From positions 124,001 through 188,000 of the forward strand of contig NZ_BBYG01000017.1 in the NCBI RefSeq assembly GCF_001184025.1: 64,000 bases of DNA, in the 5' to 3' direction. Below are positions 16,150 to 25,204 of this stretch, piece by piece. The first letter of the stretch is position 1. Every line of letters begins with the position of its first letter. The stretch is from Streptomyces maremycinicus. Its GTDB lineage: Bacteria > Actinomycetota > Actinomycetes > Streptomycetales > Streptomycetaceae. The notes below the pieces were generated by a model. The model did not search any database. It was not told where the DNA came from and saw nothing but the letters and a program-made list of their open reading frames with translations. The position numbers and the translations under genes are program-made.

Positions 16150-16515
16150 TCAGACGGCGAGCGCCTGGGCGCGGCGCTTCACCTCCGTGCCGCGATTCTC
16201 ACTCAGGGCCTGCGCGGGCGTGCCGGGCAGGCTGGGGTCGGGAGTGAACAGCCACTCGAGCATCTCTTCGTCCTTGAAGCCGTCGTCCCGCAGCAGGGTC
16301 AGGGTCCCGACCAGGCCCTTCACCACCTTGTCCCCGTCGATGAAGGCGGCGGGGACGTGCAGCGCGCGGTTCTCGCCGCGGCGCACGGCGATGAGCTGGC
16401 CGTCCTTGATCAGCTGGCGGACGCGGATCACGTCCACATCGAGCATCTCCGCGATGTCCGGCACGGTGAGCCAGGCGGGGACGAGAGCATCGGTCTTTGC
16501 GTCAATCTCGGTCAC
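16150..16515 (-). CDS. Rv2175c-like helix-turn-helix DNA-binding protein
   Basis: 121 residues. GTG start at 16515 gives MTEIDAKTDALVPAWLTVPD. An excisionase-like winged helix (WLTVPDIAEMLDVDVIRVRQLIKDGQLIAVRRGE) is followed by the C-terminal VPAAFIDGDKVVKGLVGTLTLLRDDGFKDEEMLEWLFTPD typical of the Rv2175c C-terminal domain. In M. tuberculosis Rv2175c is adjacent to pknL and is a PknL substrate. Here a PASTA kinase gene lies 4.2 kb away, so a kinase-substrate pair is inferred. The N-terminal TEIDAKTD would be the place to look for a phosphorylated Thr. Confidence 0.88.
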   Translation of the reverse strand: MTEIDAKTDALVPAWLTVPDIAEMLDVDVIRVRQLIKDGQLIAVRRGENRALHVPAAFIDGDKVVKGLVGTLTLLRDDGFKDEEMLEWLFTPDPSLPGTPAQALSENRGTEVKRRAQALAV

Positions 16516-16574
16516 GGGAACAAGCCTGCCATCTGCCGCTGACAGTCGGAAGCCGGGCCGGTCCGACCAGGCGT

Positions 16575-17822
16575 TCAGGCCGCGGCAGTCGCCGCCTTCA
16601 AAGGCCTCGCCGGGTCCACGAGGAGCCGCGGGTCCATGGCCGTGCCCGCCTGGATGAGCCGCTTGCCCTGGGCGAGGTCGCGTGCCCGGCCCACGGCCAG
16701 CAGGGCGACCAGCCGGTCCTCGCGCAGCCAGCACACCGACCAGGCCGGTCCGGAGGGATCGCCGCGCCACAGGACACGGTCGGCGTCGACGTGGTGCCCG
16801 GCGTACTGGACGAAGCGGCCGAACTGCTCGGACCAGAAGTACGGCACGGGGTCGTAGACGGCCAGGGGTTCGTCGGTGGCGGCGCCGACGATGTTCGCCG
16901 CCACCGTGCGCGGCCCCTGGAGGGCGTTGTCCCAGTGATGGACGAGCAGCCGCTCGCCGTAGCGTCCCGAGGGGAACGAGGCGCAGTCGCCGACGGCGTG
17001 GACGTCGGGCACGGAGGTGCGCAGATGGGCGTCGGCCACGACCTCGCGGTGGGCGCCGAGCGCGACGCCGGAACCGGCCAGCCAGGCGGTGGCGGGGCGG
17101 GCGCCGATGCCCACCACGACGGCGCCCGCGGGCAGCCGCGAGCCGTCGTCCAGGACGACCGCGCCGGGCTCGACGCGCTCCACGCGCGCGTGGGTGCGCA
17201 GATCGACGCCGCTGTCGGCGTACCAGGCGGCCATCGGGACGGCGACCTCGGCGGGCAGGGCCCCGGCCAGCGGCCGGTCGGCGGCCTCGACGACGGTGAC
17301 CACGCAGCCGGCCTCCCGCGCGGCGGTGGCGAACTCGGCGCCGATCCAGCCGGCGCCGACGACCACGACGTCGTGCTGCCGGGCGAGGACGGGCCGCAGC
17401 CGTTCGGCGTCGTCCAGGGTGCGCAGCAGGTGCACGCCGGGCACGCCCTCGGCGCCCGGCAGCCGGATCGGTTCGGCACCGGTGGCGAGGACGAGGACGT
17501 CGTAGGGGACGGGCCCGGCCTCGGTGTCCAGCTCGTGGTCGGCCGGGCGCAGGCCGTCAACCTCACGGCCGAGCACCAGCTCGATGCCGAGACCCTCGAA
17601 GTCGACGTCGAAGGCGGAGCCCTCCGCGTTGCCGAGCAGGACGGCCTTGGACAGCGGGGGGCGGTCGTAGGGCTGGTGGGGCTCCGCGCCGATCAGCGTC
17701 ACCGTGCCGTCGAAGCCCTGTTCCCGCAGCGCCACGGCGGTCTGCACCCCGGCCATGCCCGCGCCGACGACCACCACGCGCCGCCCGGCCGGGCCGCCTT
17801 CTTGCTGCCTCTGCTCGTTCAC
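16575..17822 (-). CDS. NAD(P)/FAD-dependent oxidoreductase, ferredoxin-reductase-like
   Basis: 415 residues. Two Rossmann motifs are visible: FAD site VVVVGAGMAGVQTAVALREQG near residue 16 and NAD(P)H site VVVVGAGWIGAEFATAAREAG near residue 150. The second FAD motif is TSVPDVHAVGDCASF. EPHQPYDRPPLSK is typical of the ferredoxin/rubredoxin/putidaredoxin reductase class, and the C-terminal region is of the reductase_C type. The electron acceptor is unknown. GTG at 17822 is 6 nt after TAAGGT (minus strand, 17829-17834), giving a leaderless transcript, and a perfect palindrome (17840-17854) sits in the core promoter, so repression is likely. Confidence 0.9.
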   Translation of the reverse strand: MNEQRQQEGGPAGRRVVVVGAGMAGVQTAVALREQGFDGTVTLIGAEPHQPYDRPPLSKAVLLGNAEGSAFDVDFEGLGIELVLGREVDGLRPADHELDTEAGPVPYDVLVLATGAEPIRLPGAEGVPGVHLLRTLDDAERLRPVLARQHDVVVVGAGWIGAEFATAAREAGCVVTVVEAADRPLAGALPAEVAVPMAAWYADSGVDLRTHARVERVEPGAVVLDDGSRLPAGAVVVGIGARPATAWLAGSGVALGAHREVVADAHLRTSVPDVHAVGDCASFPSGRYGERLLVHHWDNALQGPRTVAANIVGAATDEPLAVYDPVPYFWSEQFGRFVQYAGHHVDADRVLWRGDPSGPAWSVCWLREDRLVALLAVGRARDLAQGKRLIQAGTAMDPRLLVDPARPLKAATAAA

Positions 17823-17839
17823 CTGATCACCTTAGGCGG

Positions 17840-17854
17840 CTGACGAAACGTCAG
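17840..17854. promoter_or_regulatory. candidate operator CTGACG-AAA-CGTCAG
   Basis: A perfect 6-3-6 inverted repeat just upstream of the -10 (17829-17834) of the FAD reductase gene. Such spacing is common for TetR-type repressors. No dedicated regulator gene is adjacent. Confidence 0.55.
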
Positions 17855-18205
17855 TCAGCCGTCGTGCGTCGTGACCTGCTCCACAACGCTGGTGCCGCTG
17901 CCCTCCTGCGACTCCCACGCCCAGCTCTCCTCGAGCCGCACCCGTCCGTCCGCGAGCTCCACGACCGTCGAGACGCAGTGCCCGGAGGACGTCGTCCCGT
18001 CGTGCTTGAGCTGTACGTACCGGAAGTCGAGCCGGTCCCCCTCGCGGGTACCCACCAGATGCCCTCGTACGACGTCACCGCCCGCGTACTCCGCCCAGAT
18101 CTCGCCGCCGCGCTCGTGGTAGGTGAAGCGGGTGCGGGTGCCGACCTGGCCCGGGGCCTGGTCGGCGACGGGCGCGAGGACGAGGCCGTCCAACGAGCGG
18201 GGCAT
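17855..18205 (-). CDS. conserved hypothetical protein
   Basis: 116 residues, ATG at 18205. The sequence alternates short strands: TRTRFTYHERGGEIWAEYAGG, LVGTREGDRLDFRYVQL, CVSTVVELADGRVRLEESWAW, suggesting a small beta-barrel of the lipocalin or calycin type. No signal peptide, membrane helix or catalytic motif is seen. I do not recognise a specific function. It is upstream of the FAD reductase on the same strand, but that gene has its own promoter. Divergent from the thi operon: its start is about 60 bp from the TPP riboswitch. Confidence 0.75.
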   Translation of the reverse strand: MPRSLDGLVLAPVADQAPGQVGTRTRFTYHERGGEIWAEYAGGDVVRGHLVGTREGDRLDFRYVQLKHDGTTSSGHCVSTVVELADGRVRLEESWAWESQEGSGTSVVEQVTTHDG

Positions 18206-18263
18206 GACGAAGGGCTCCCTTACAGAGGCGCCGGACCACGGGCTAGGGTGGCCAACCTAGAGC

Positions 18264-18354
18264 ACACGCGGGAGTCCGGACGCACCGGGCTGAGAGGGAG
18301 GCTGGCGGCCTCCGACCGTCGAACCTGATCCGGGTCATGCCGGCGAAGGGAGGG
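18264..18354 (+). ncRNA. TPP riboswitch (THI element)
   Basis: The conserved segments appear in order: CACGCGGGAGTCCGG (P1/P2 side), CTGAGAGGG (18290-18298), then GAACCTGATCCGGGTCATGC and CGGCGAAGGGAGG. The 3' segment overlaps the ribosome site of thiO, so TPP binding should hide it and block translation, with possible transcriptional effects. This ties thiO-thiS-thiG to cellular TPP. Confidence 0.95.
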
Positions 18355-18365
18355 GCTGGACGCCC

Positions 18366-19532
18366 ATGTCGTCTCCACGTACGTCAGACGTCCTCGTCAT
18401 CGGGGGCGGGATCATCGGCCTGGTCACGGCCTGGCGGGCCGCGCAGCGCGGCTTCGGCACGGCGGTGGTCGACCCGGCGCCGGGCGGCGGGGCCGCCCAG
18501 GTGGCGGCCGGGATGCTGGCCGCCGTCACGGAACTGCACCACGGCGAGCAGACCCTGCTCGGCCTCAACCTGGCCTCCGCCCGCCGCTATCCGGAGTTCG
18601 CGGCCGAGCTGACGGAGCTGACCGGGCACGACCTCGGCTACCGGCGCTGCGGCACCCTCGCGGTCGCGCTGGACTCCGACGACCGCGCCCATCTGCGCGA
18701 ACTGCACGCCCTCCAGCAGCAGTCGGGGCTGGAGTCGGAGTGGCTGTCGGGGCGCGAGTGCCGGCGCCTGGAGCCGCTGCTGGCCCCCGGGGTGCGGGGC
18801 GGGCTGCGGGTCGACGGCGACCACCAGATCGACCCGCGGCGGCTCACCGCGGCCCTGGTCGCCGCCTGCGAACGGGCCGGGGTGGTCTTCCACCGCGTAC
18901 GGGCCGAGCGGCTGTCCGTCGCGGGCGGGCGCGCCACGGGGGTCGTCACGCCGGACGGTACGGCCCTGGCGGCGGGGCAGGTGGTGCTGGCCGGCGGCAG
19001 CCTGAGCGGGCGGCTGGCGGGCGTGCCGCAGGACGTGCTGCCTCCCGTACGGCCGGTGAAGGGCCAGGTGCTGCGGCTGACCGTGCCGCCGCGGTACGCG
19101 CCGTTCCTGAACCGGACGGTGCGGGCCGTGGTGCGCGGCAGCCAGGTCTACCTGGTCCCCCGGGAGAACGGCGAGCTGGTCGTGGGCGCGACCAGCGAGG
19201 AGCTGGGCTGGGACACCACGGTGACGGCGGGGGGCGTGTACGAGTTGCTGCGCGACGCCCATGAGCTGGTCCCCGGGATCACCGAGCTGCCGCTCACGGA
19301 GACGCGGGCGGGGCTGCGGCCGGGGTCCCCGGACAACGCGCCGCTGCTCGGGCCGACCGAGCTTGCGGGGCTGCTGCTGGCCACCGGGCACTACCGCAAC
19401 GGCGTGCTGCTGACGCCGGTGACGGGTGACGCGATGGCGCACGCGCTGGCCACCGGGGAGCTCCCGGACGAGGCCCGTCCCTTCACGCCCCGGCGCTTCG
19501 GCGCCGCCGCACTCTCGGAGCAGCCCGCATGA
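18366..19532 (+). CDS. thiO: glycine oxidase ThiO
   Basis: 388 residues. FAD-dependent oxidation of glycine to iminoglycine for thiazole synthesis. N-terminal FAD motif VLVIGGGIIGLVTAWRAAQRG; C-terminal TRAGLRPGSPDNAPLLGPT and GHYRNGVLLTPVTGDAMA are typical of the ThiO/DAO family, the latter forming the flavin and substrate pocket. ATG at 18366 is placed about 11 nt after the AAGGGAGG at the riboswitch end. First gene of thiO-thiS-thiG, overlapping thiS by 4 nt. Confidence 0.95.
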   Translation: MSSPRTSDVLVIGGGIIGLVTAWRAAQRGFGTAVVDPAPGGGAAQVAAGMLAAVTELHHGEQTLLGLNLASARRYPEFAAELTELTGHDLGYRRCGTLAVALDSDDRAHLRELHALQQQSGLESEWLSGRECRRLEPLLAPGVRGGLRVDGDHQIDPRRLTAALVAACERAGVVFHRVRAERLSVAGGRATGVVTPDGTALAAGQVVLAGGSLSGRLAGVPQDVLPPVRPVKGQVLRLTVPPRYAPFLNRTVRAVVRGSQVYLVPRENGELVVGATSEELGWDTTVTAGGVYELLRDAHELVPGITELPLTETRAGLRPGSPDNAPLLGPTELAGLLLATGHYRNGVLLTPVTGDAMAHALATGELPDEARPFTPRRFGAAALSEQPA

Positions 19533-19765
19533 ACGCCCACGAGAACCGCCAGGAGAGCGCCCGCGTCAGGGTCTCGGTGAACGGGGAGCGGCGGGAGTTC
19601 GCGCCCGGTACGGCCCTCGACAGCGTCGTGCGGTCCCTGACGCCGGCACCCTCCGGGGTGGCCGCCGCGCTCAACGAGACCGTCGTCCCGCGCGCGCAGT
19701 GGCCGTCCACCGCTCTGCGCGACGGTGACCGGGTCGAAGTCCTCACCGCGGTCCAGGGGGGCTGA
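19529..19765 (+). CDS. thiS: sulfur carrier protein ThiS
   Basis: 78 residues. Ubiquitin-like carrier whose C-terminal Gly-Gly is thiocarboxylated to deliver sulfur to ThiG. The sequence ends VLTAVQGG as required, and VRVSVNGERREF plus NETVVPRAQWPSTALRDGDRVEVL fit the fold. It is a little longer than the usual 66 residues because of a hydrophilic N-terminal extension. The start overlaps the thiO stop (ATGA). No thiF is in the window; an adenylyltransferase must be encoded elsewhere. Confidence 0.95.
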   Translation: MNAHENRQESARVRVSVNGERREFAPGTALDSVVRSLTPAPSGVAAALNETVVPRAQWPSTALRDGDRVEVLTAVQGG

Positions 19766-19768
19766 ACC

Positions 19769-20563
<795 letters not shown>

Positions 20564-20700
20564 GCGCCGCCCCACTACCGTCCGGTCTTCGGACACGGGG
20601 GTCACGGGACCCGTGGGTTGCGTCACAGGTCGGCTCCAGTCGCGCTGCGATCCCGGTGGAACCGGGAGAGGTGTCAGCGGCTGCTCGTAGACTCACCTGC

Positions 20701-22638
20701 GTGGACACGACCCTTCAGGACCCTCTGGTCGGGCAGCTGCTCGACGGCCGGTATCGCGTAGAGGCGCGGATCGCGGTCGGCGGGATGGCCACGGTCTACC
20801 GGGCCGTGGACACCCGCCTGGACCGCGTGCTCGCGCTCAAGGTGATGCATCCGGCGCTCGCCGCCGACGGGGCGTTCGTCGAGCGGTTCATCCGGGAGGC
20901 CAAGTCCGTCGCCCGGCTCGCCCACCCGAATGTCGTCCAGGTGTTCGATCAGGGTGCCGACGGGTCGTACGTCTACCTCGCCATGGAGTACATCGCCGGG
21001 TGCACGCTGCGTGACGTGCTGCGGGAGCGCGGGGCGCTCCAGCCGCGGGCCGCGCTGGACATCCTGGAGCCCGTGCTGGCCGCGCTCGGCGCCGCGCACC
21101 GGGCCGGTTTCGTGCACCGGGACATGAAGCCCGAGAACGTGCTGATAGGGGACGACGGGCGGGTCAAGGTCGCGGACTTCGGCCTGGTGCGGTCGGTCGA
21201 CACCGTGACCAGCACCACCGGAGCCGTGCTCGGCACCGTCGCCTACCTCGCCCCCGAGCAGATCGAGCAGCCCGGCGCCGCCGACCCCCGCGTCGACGTG
21301 TACGCGTGCGGGGTGGTGCTCTACGAGATGCTCACCGGTGAGAAACCCCACGACGGCGACTCCCCCGCGATCGTGCTCTACAAGCACCTCCACGAGGACG
21401 TCCCGCCGCCGTCCGCCCTCGTCCCCGGGCTGCCGTTCGAGCTGGACGAGCTCGTGGCGTCCGCCACCGCCCGCACCACCGACCTGCGGCCGTACGACGC
21501 CGTCGCGCTGCTCGGGCAGGTCCGGGAGGCGCGCGCCCCGCTCAGCGCGGAGCAGCTGGACGCGATGCCGCCGCAGGCCGTCTCCGCGCGGCACGACAAC
21601 GCCGAGGACCGCACGAGCGTGATCCCGCGCTCGCTCACCGTGCCCCGTCCGCTGCCGGTCGACGACGACCCGGCCGACGGCGAGGACCCGCTGAACCGCA
21701 CCTCGCGCTTCCGGAGCGAGCCGCCCCTGCCGCCCAGGCGCCGTTCCGCGCGGCCCCGGCGCGGGGTGCTCGCGCTGGTCGCCGCCGTCCTGCTGGTCCT
21801 AGGTGTGGGAGCCGGTGTCTGGTACATCAACTCCGGCCAGTTCACCAAGGTCCCCGCGGTGCTGACGCAGAAGGAGGCGGAGGCCAGGACCCGGCTGGAG
21901 GCCGCCGGCCTCGAGGTCGGCACGGTGCGGCACCGGCACAGCGACACCGTGAAGCGCGGCACCGTCATGGCCACCGACCCCGGGCCGGGCGCCCGGATCC
22001 GCAAACACGACTCCGTGACCCTCACCGTCTCCGACGGCCCGGAGATCGTGAAGGTCCCGGACGTGTCGGGCTCCCGGCTGGACAAGGCCGAGAAGCTGCT
22101 GAAGACGGACGGCCTGGAGCCGGGTCTGGTCACCCAGGAGTTCAGCGAGGACGTCATCAAGGGCTTCGTGATCAGCACCGACCCGGAGGCGGGCGCCGAG
22201 CGCCGCGCGGGTACGGCGGTGTCGATCGTGGTCAGCAAGGGCGCCCCGGTCGACATCCCGGACGTCACCGGCGATTCCGTGGACGACGCCAGGGCGGAGT
22301 TGGAGGAGGCCGGCCTGAAGGTGAAGATCGCCACCGAGCAGGTCACCTCGGAGTTCGACAAGGGCCGGGTCGCCACCCAGAGCCCGGAGGAGGGCACCGA
22401 GGCCGCCGAGGGCGACACGGTGACGCTGACGCTGTCCAAGGGACCGGAGATGGTCGAGGTCCCGGACGTGGTCGGCGCGAGCGTCGACGACGCCAAGTCG
22501 CTCCTGGAGCAGTCCGGGTTCGAGGTCGAGGAGGACCGGGGGCTGCTCGGACTGTTCGGCGACACGGTGAAGAGCCAGTCCGTGGACGCCGGCGACACGG
22601 CGCCCAAGGGATCGACGATCACGATCACCATCCGCTGA
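20701..22638 (+). CDS. PASTA-domain Ser/Thr protein kinase (PknL-like)
   Basis: 645 residues. GTG at 20701 is 7 nt after TAGACT, so probably leaderless. The kinase domain (about 15-275) has the Gly loop VGGMATVYRA, the ATP Lys in LALKVM (near 47), HRDMKPEN (Asp near 141), ADFGLV (near 159) and the activation loop VTSTTGAVLGTVAYLAPEQ with several Thr and Ser. A Pro/Arg-rich linker leads to one helix (about 354-374), then four PASTA repeats, each starting with a V/I-P-x-V/L motif (KVPAV, KVPDV, DIPDV, EVPDV), expected to sense peptidoglycan or lipid II. From synteny it corresponds to PknL; the Rv2175c-like protein nearby is a likely substrate. Confidence 0.94.
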   Translation: MDTTLQDPLVGQLLDGRYRVEARIAVGGMATVYRAVDTRLDRVLALKVMHPALAADGAFVERFIREAKSVARLAHPNVVQVFDQGADGSYVYLAMEYIAGCTLRDVLRERGALQPRAALDILEPVLAALGAAHRAGFVHRDMKPENVLIGDDGRVKVADFGLVRSVDTVTSTTGAVLGTVAYLAPEQIEQPGAADPRVDVYACGVVLYEMLTGEKPHDGDSPAIVLYKHLHEDVPPPSALVPGLPFELDELVASATARTTDLRPYDAVALLGQVREARAPLSAEQLDAMPPQAVSARHDNAEDRTSVIPRSLTVPRPLPVDDDPADGEDPLNRTSRFRSEPPLPPRRRSARPRRGVLALVAAVLLVLGVGAGVWYINSGQFTKVPAVLTQKEAEARTRLEAAGLEVGTVRHRHSDTVKRGTVMATDPGPGARIRKHDSVTLTVSDGPEIVKVPDVSGSRLDKAEKLLKTDGLEPGLVTQEFSEDVIKGFVISTDPEAGAERRAGTAVSIVVSKGAPVDIPDVTGDSVDDARAELEEAGLKVKIATEQVTSEFDKGRVATQSPEEGTEAAEGDTVTLTLSKGPEMVEVPDVVGASVDDAKSLLEQSGFEVEEDRGLLGLFGDTVKSQSVDAGDTAPKGSTITITIR

Positions 22639-22683
22639 CCGGGCGGTGCCGGGGCGGTGTGCGGGGCATGACACCCTGAACGG

Positions 22684-23562
22684 GTGAGTTCTCCAGCCCC
22701 CTTCCCCTCCCGCAACCCCGTCGGCGGTCATGTGCCCGTGGCCGGCGGTCTGCACGACGTGGGCATGTCCTACGCGCGCGATCTCCGGGCCGAGACGGTC
22801 CAGGTCTTCGTCGCCAACCCGCGCGGCTGGGCCACTCCGGTCGGCAACCCGCGGCAGGACGAAGCGTTCCGGGAGGCGTGCGCGGCACAGGCGGTACCGG
22901 CGTACGTCCACGCGCCGTACCTGATCAACTTCGGCTCGCACACCGAGGCGACGGCCGAGCGGTCGGTGGAGTCGATGCGGCACTCACTGCGTCGCGGGCG
23001 GGAGATCGGCGCCCTGGGCGTGGTCGTGCACACCGGGAGCGCGACGGGCGGGCGGGACCGTTCGGTGGCGCTGAAGCAGGTGCGCGAGTACCTGCTGCCG
23101 CTGCTGGACGAGCTGACCCACGACGACGACCCGTTCCTGCTGCTCGAGTCCACGGCCGGCCAGGGCGCCTCGCTCTGCTCCCGGACCTGGGACTTCGGGC
23201 CGTACTTCGAGGCGCTGGACGCCCATCCCAGGCTGGGCGTCTGTCTCGACACCTGCCACATCTTCGCGGCCGGCCATGATCTGACCGGCCCGTCCGGTAT
23301 GCACCAGACCCTCGATCTGCTGGTCGACACGGTCGGCGAGGGCCGACTGAAGCTGATCCACGCCAATGACTCCAAGGACGTGGTCGGCGCCCACAAGGAC
23401 CGGCACGAGAACATCGGCGCGGGTCACATCGGCGAGGACCCCTTCCGGGCCCTGATGACCCACCCGGCCACCGCGGGCGTACCGCTGATCATCGAGACGC
23501 CCGGCGGCAAGGAAGGGCACGCGGCGGACGTGGAGCGGCTGAAGAAGCTCCGGGACGGCTGA
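22684..23562 (+). CDS. deoxyribonuclease IV / AP endonuclease family protein
   Basis: 292 residues. GTG start at 22684. TIM-barrel of the Nfo/xylose-isomerase-like class: VHAPYLINFGS, GVVVHTGSATG, LLLESTAGQGASLCSRTWDF, LGVCLDTCHIFAAGHDL, KLIHANDSKDVVGAHKDRHENIGAGHIG and PLIIETPG. The His, Asp and Glu residues needed for the three-zinc site of endonuclease IV are present, so an AP endonuclease acting in base excision repair is likely. It lies 45 bp after the kinase gene and converges on the sulfite-oxidase-type gene (31 bp). Confidence 0.85.
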   Translation: MSSPAPFPSRNPVGGHVPVAGGLHDVGMSYARDLRAETVQVFVANPRGWATPVGNPRQDEAFREACAAQAVPAYVHAPYLINFGSHTEATAERSVESMRHSLRRGREIGALGVVVHTGSATGGRDRSVALKQVREYLLPLLDELTHDDDPFLLLESTAGQGASLCSRTWDFGPYFEALDAHPRLGVCLDTCHIFAAGHDLTGPSGMHQTLDLLVDTVGEGRLKLIHANDSKDVVGAHKDRHENIGAGHIGEDPFRALMTHPATAGVPLIIETPGGKEGHAADVERLKKLRDG

Positions 23563-23593
23563 CGCCGAACCGGGACAACCGGGTTCCGGCAGG

Positions 23594-24226
23594 TCAGAGC
23601 TCCGGGCCGTCGCCGGGGCCCTCCTGGTACGAGTAGCGCTGTTCCTTCCAGGGGTCGCCGACGTTGTGGTAACCGCGCTCCTCCCAGAAGCCGCGGCGGT
23701 CGGCGGTCATGTACTCGACGCCGCGGACCCACTTGGGGCCCTTCCAGGCGTAGAGGTGCGGGACGACCAGCCGCAGCGGGAAGCCGTGCTCGGCGGTGAG
23801 CAGCTCGCCGTCCTTGTGGGTGGCGAAGATCGTGCGCTCGGCGGCGAAGTCGGCGAGGCGCAGGTTCGAGCTGAAGCCGTACTCGGCCCACACCATCACA
23901 TGGGTGACGTTCGGGGCGGGCGGAGCGCTCTCCAGGACGGTGCGGGCCGGGATGCCGCCCCACTCGGCGCCGAGCATGCTGAACTTCGTCACGCAGTGCA
24001 GATCGGCCACGACGGACGCGTACGGGAGGGCCGTGAACTCCTCGTGGTTCCAGCAGCGCTTCTCACCGTCGGCGGTGGCGCCGAAGACCCTGAACTCCCA
24101 GCGCTCGGGCCGGAACTTGGGCACCGGACCGTAGTGCGTGACGGGCCAGCCCCGCTGAAGTCGCTGCCCCGGCGGAAGCTCGGACACTGCTTCTTCTCCA
24201 GATTCGCGCTCCACCGGCTGACCCAT
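23594..24226 (-). CDS. sulfite oxidase-type molybdopterin protein
   Basis: 210 residues. ATG at 24226 (GGATGGAG just upstream). The SUOX fold (Oxidored_molyb) is seen from VTHYGPVPKFRPERWEFRVFGATADG onward. The Mo-ligand Cys lies in ADLHCVTKFSMLGAEWGGIPARTV. Further motifs are VWAEYGFSSNLRL, FPLRLVVPHLYAWKGPKWVRGVEY and the C-terminal DPWKEQRYSYQEGPGDGPEL. No Tat or Sec signal is visible, so unlike MsrP/YedY it seems cytoplasmic. No heme domain or partner is encoded next to it. Substrate unknown (sulfite or oxidised Met are candidates). It is divergent from bfr across a repeat-bearing intergenic region. Confidence 0.85.
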   Translation of the reverse strand: MGQPVERESGEEAVSELPPGQRLQRGWPVTHYGPVPKFRPERWEFRVFGATADGEKRCWNHEEFTALPYASVVADLHCVTKFSMLGAEWGGIPARTVLESAPPAPNVTHVMVWAEYGFSSNLRLADFAAERTIFATHKDGELLTAEHGFPLRLVVPHLYAWKGPKWVRGVEYMTADRRGFWEERGYHNVGDPWKEQRYSYQEGPGDGPEL

Positions 24227-24300
24227 GACTCCATCCTGACAGACCCTGGACGGTGCACATGACCAGCCATGACCGGGCATATCCCGAATCGGGCAACTCC

Positions 24301-24338
24301 TACTAAGCATGCACTAACTTACTAAGTACGCACTTACT
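24301..24338. repeat. 19-bp direct repeat TACTAAG..GCACT.ACT
   Basis: Two head-to-tail copies (24301-24319 and 24320-24338) match at 15 or 16 of 19 positions. They are AT rich for this genome and lie between the divergent sulfite-oxidase-type and bfr genes. The layout looks like a two-site operator. Confidence 0.75.
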
Positions 24339-24392
24339 GGACGATCTTCGACACCGGTGCAATCATTCGGCGGCAGCCTCCCCGATTCCCAC

Positions 24393-24420
24393 CCCGAATT
24401 CCCCATCCCGAATTCCCCAT
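24393..24420. repeat. tandem 14-bp repeat CCCGAATTCCCCAT
   Basis: Two perfect copies directly before the ribosome site of bfr (5' leader). Confidence 0.85.
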
Positions 24421-24438
24421 GTGGAAGGAGCCTCTGCG

Positions 24439-24918
24439 ATGCAGGGCGACCCCGAGGTCATCGAGTTCCTCAACGAGCAGCTCACCGGTGAGCTCACCGC
24501 GATCAACCAGTACTTCCTGCACGCCAAGATGCAGGAGAACTTCGGCTGGACGAAGCTCGCCAAGTACACCCGGCACGAGTCGTTCGACGAGATGAAGCAC
24601 GCCGAGGTGCTCACCGACCGGATCCTGTTCCTGGACGGGCTGCCGAACTACCAGCGCCTCTTCCATGTGCGGGTCGGTCAGACGGTCAAGGAGATGTTCG
24701 AGGCAGACCGTCAGGTCGAGGTCGAGGCGATCGACCGGCTGAAGCGCGGGATCAAGGTGATGCGCGAGAAGGGCGACATCACGTCCGCCAACATCTTCGA
24801 GTCGATCCTCGAGGACGAGGAGCACCACATCGACTACCTCGACACGCAGCTCGACCTGGTGGAGAAGCTCGGTGAGGCGCTGTACCTCGCGCAGCTGATC
24901 GAGCAGCCGGAGAGCTGA
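24439..24918 (+). CDS. bfr: bacterioferritin
   Basis: 159 residues. Stores iron as a 24-mer with ferroxidase and heme sites. ATG at 24439 follows GGAAGGAG. All ferroxidase ligands are at their standard positions: Glu18, Glu51, His54, Glu94, Glu127 and His130. The heme ligand Met52 is also present, so this is a heme-containing Bfr and not a plain ferritin. The gene converges on bfd with only 8 bp between stops and no visible terminator. Upstream are two sets of direct repeats but no obvious iron box. Confidence 0.97.
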   Translation: MQGDPEVIEFLNEQLTGELTAINQYFLHAKMQENFGWTKLAKYTRHESFDEMKHAEVLTDRILFLDGLPNYQRLFHVRVGQTVKEMFEADRQVEVEAIDRLKRGIKVMREKGDITSANIFESILEDEEHHIDYLDTQLDLVEKLGEALYLAQLIEQPES

Positions 24919-24926
24919 GGCCCTGC

Positions 24927-25178
24927 CTAGGCGGCTTCCCCGAGGTCTTCGCGCTCCTCGACGTCCTCGCGTCCGACGAGGACCGACCCGCCCTGGGCGA
25001 CGAGATCCCGGGGCGGACAGGCCCCCCGGCCGAGGATCGCCTGGATGCGACGGACGCACGACCCGCAGTCCGTGCCCGCCTTGCAGGCGGAGGCTATCTG
25101 GCGGGGGGTGCAGGCTCCGTCGTCCGCGTGCTGCCGGACCTGCGCCTCGGTCACGCCGAAGCAGCTGCATACGAACAC
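24927..25178 (-). CDS. bfd: bacterioferritin-associated ferredoxin
   Basis: 83 residues. [2Fe-2S] protein that binds Bfr and delivers electrons to release iron. Cys residues are in MFVCSCFGVTEAQVRQH (Cys4, Cys6) and in KAGTDCGSCVRRI (CxxC), the Bfd pattern. A C-terminal extension of about 25 charged residues (GREDVEEREDLGEAA) is longer than usual. GTG at 25178 with GGGAGGTG upstream. An iron box at 25205-25223 covers the promoter, so expression should rise when iron is low. Confidence 0.95.
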   Translation of the reverse strand: MFVCSCFGVTEAQVRQHADDGACTPRQIASACKAGTDCGSCVRRIQAILGRGACPPRDLVAQGGSVLVGREDVEEREDLGEAA

Positions 25179-25204
25179 GCGGATTCACCTCCCGCCGAGA
25201 TCAA

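Noticed and set aside
17181..17192. Another CACGCGCGCGTG as a dispersed copy of the 10.6 kb repeat
   Set aside because: It lies inside the FAD reductase coding sequence and its flanks do not match the 32-bp unit.
20603..20615. CACGGG-A-CCCGTG as terminator of thiG
   Set aside because: A 6-bp stem with a 1-nt loop is too weak to fold, and no T tract follows.
23566..23590. GAACCGGG...CCGGGTTC as terminator between convergent genes
   Set aside because: The arms are not true complements; only about 5 bp pair.
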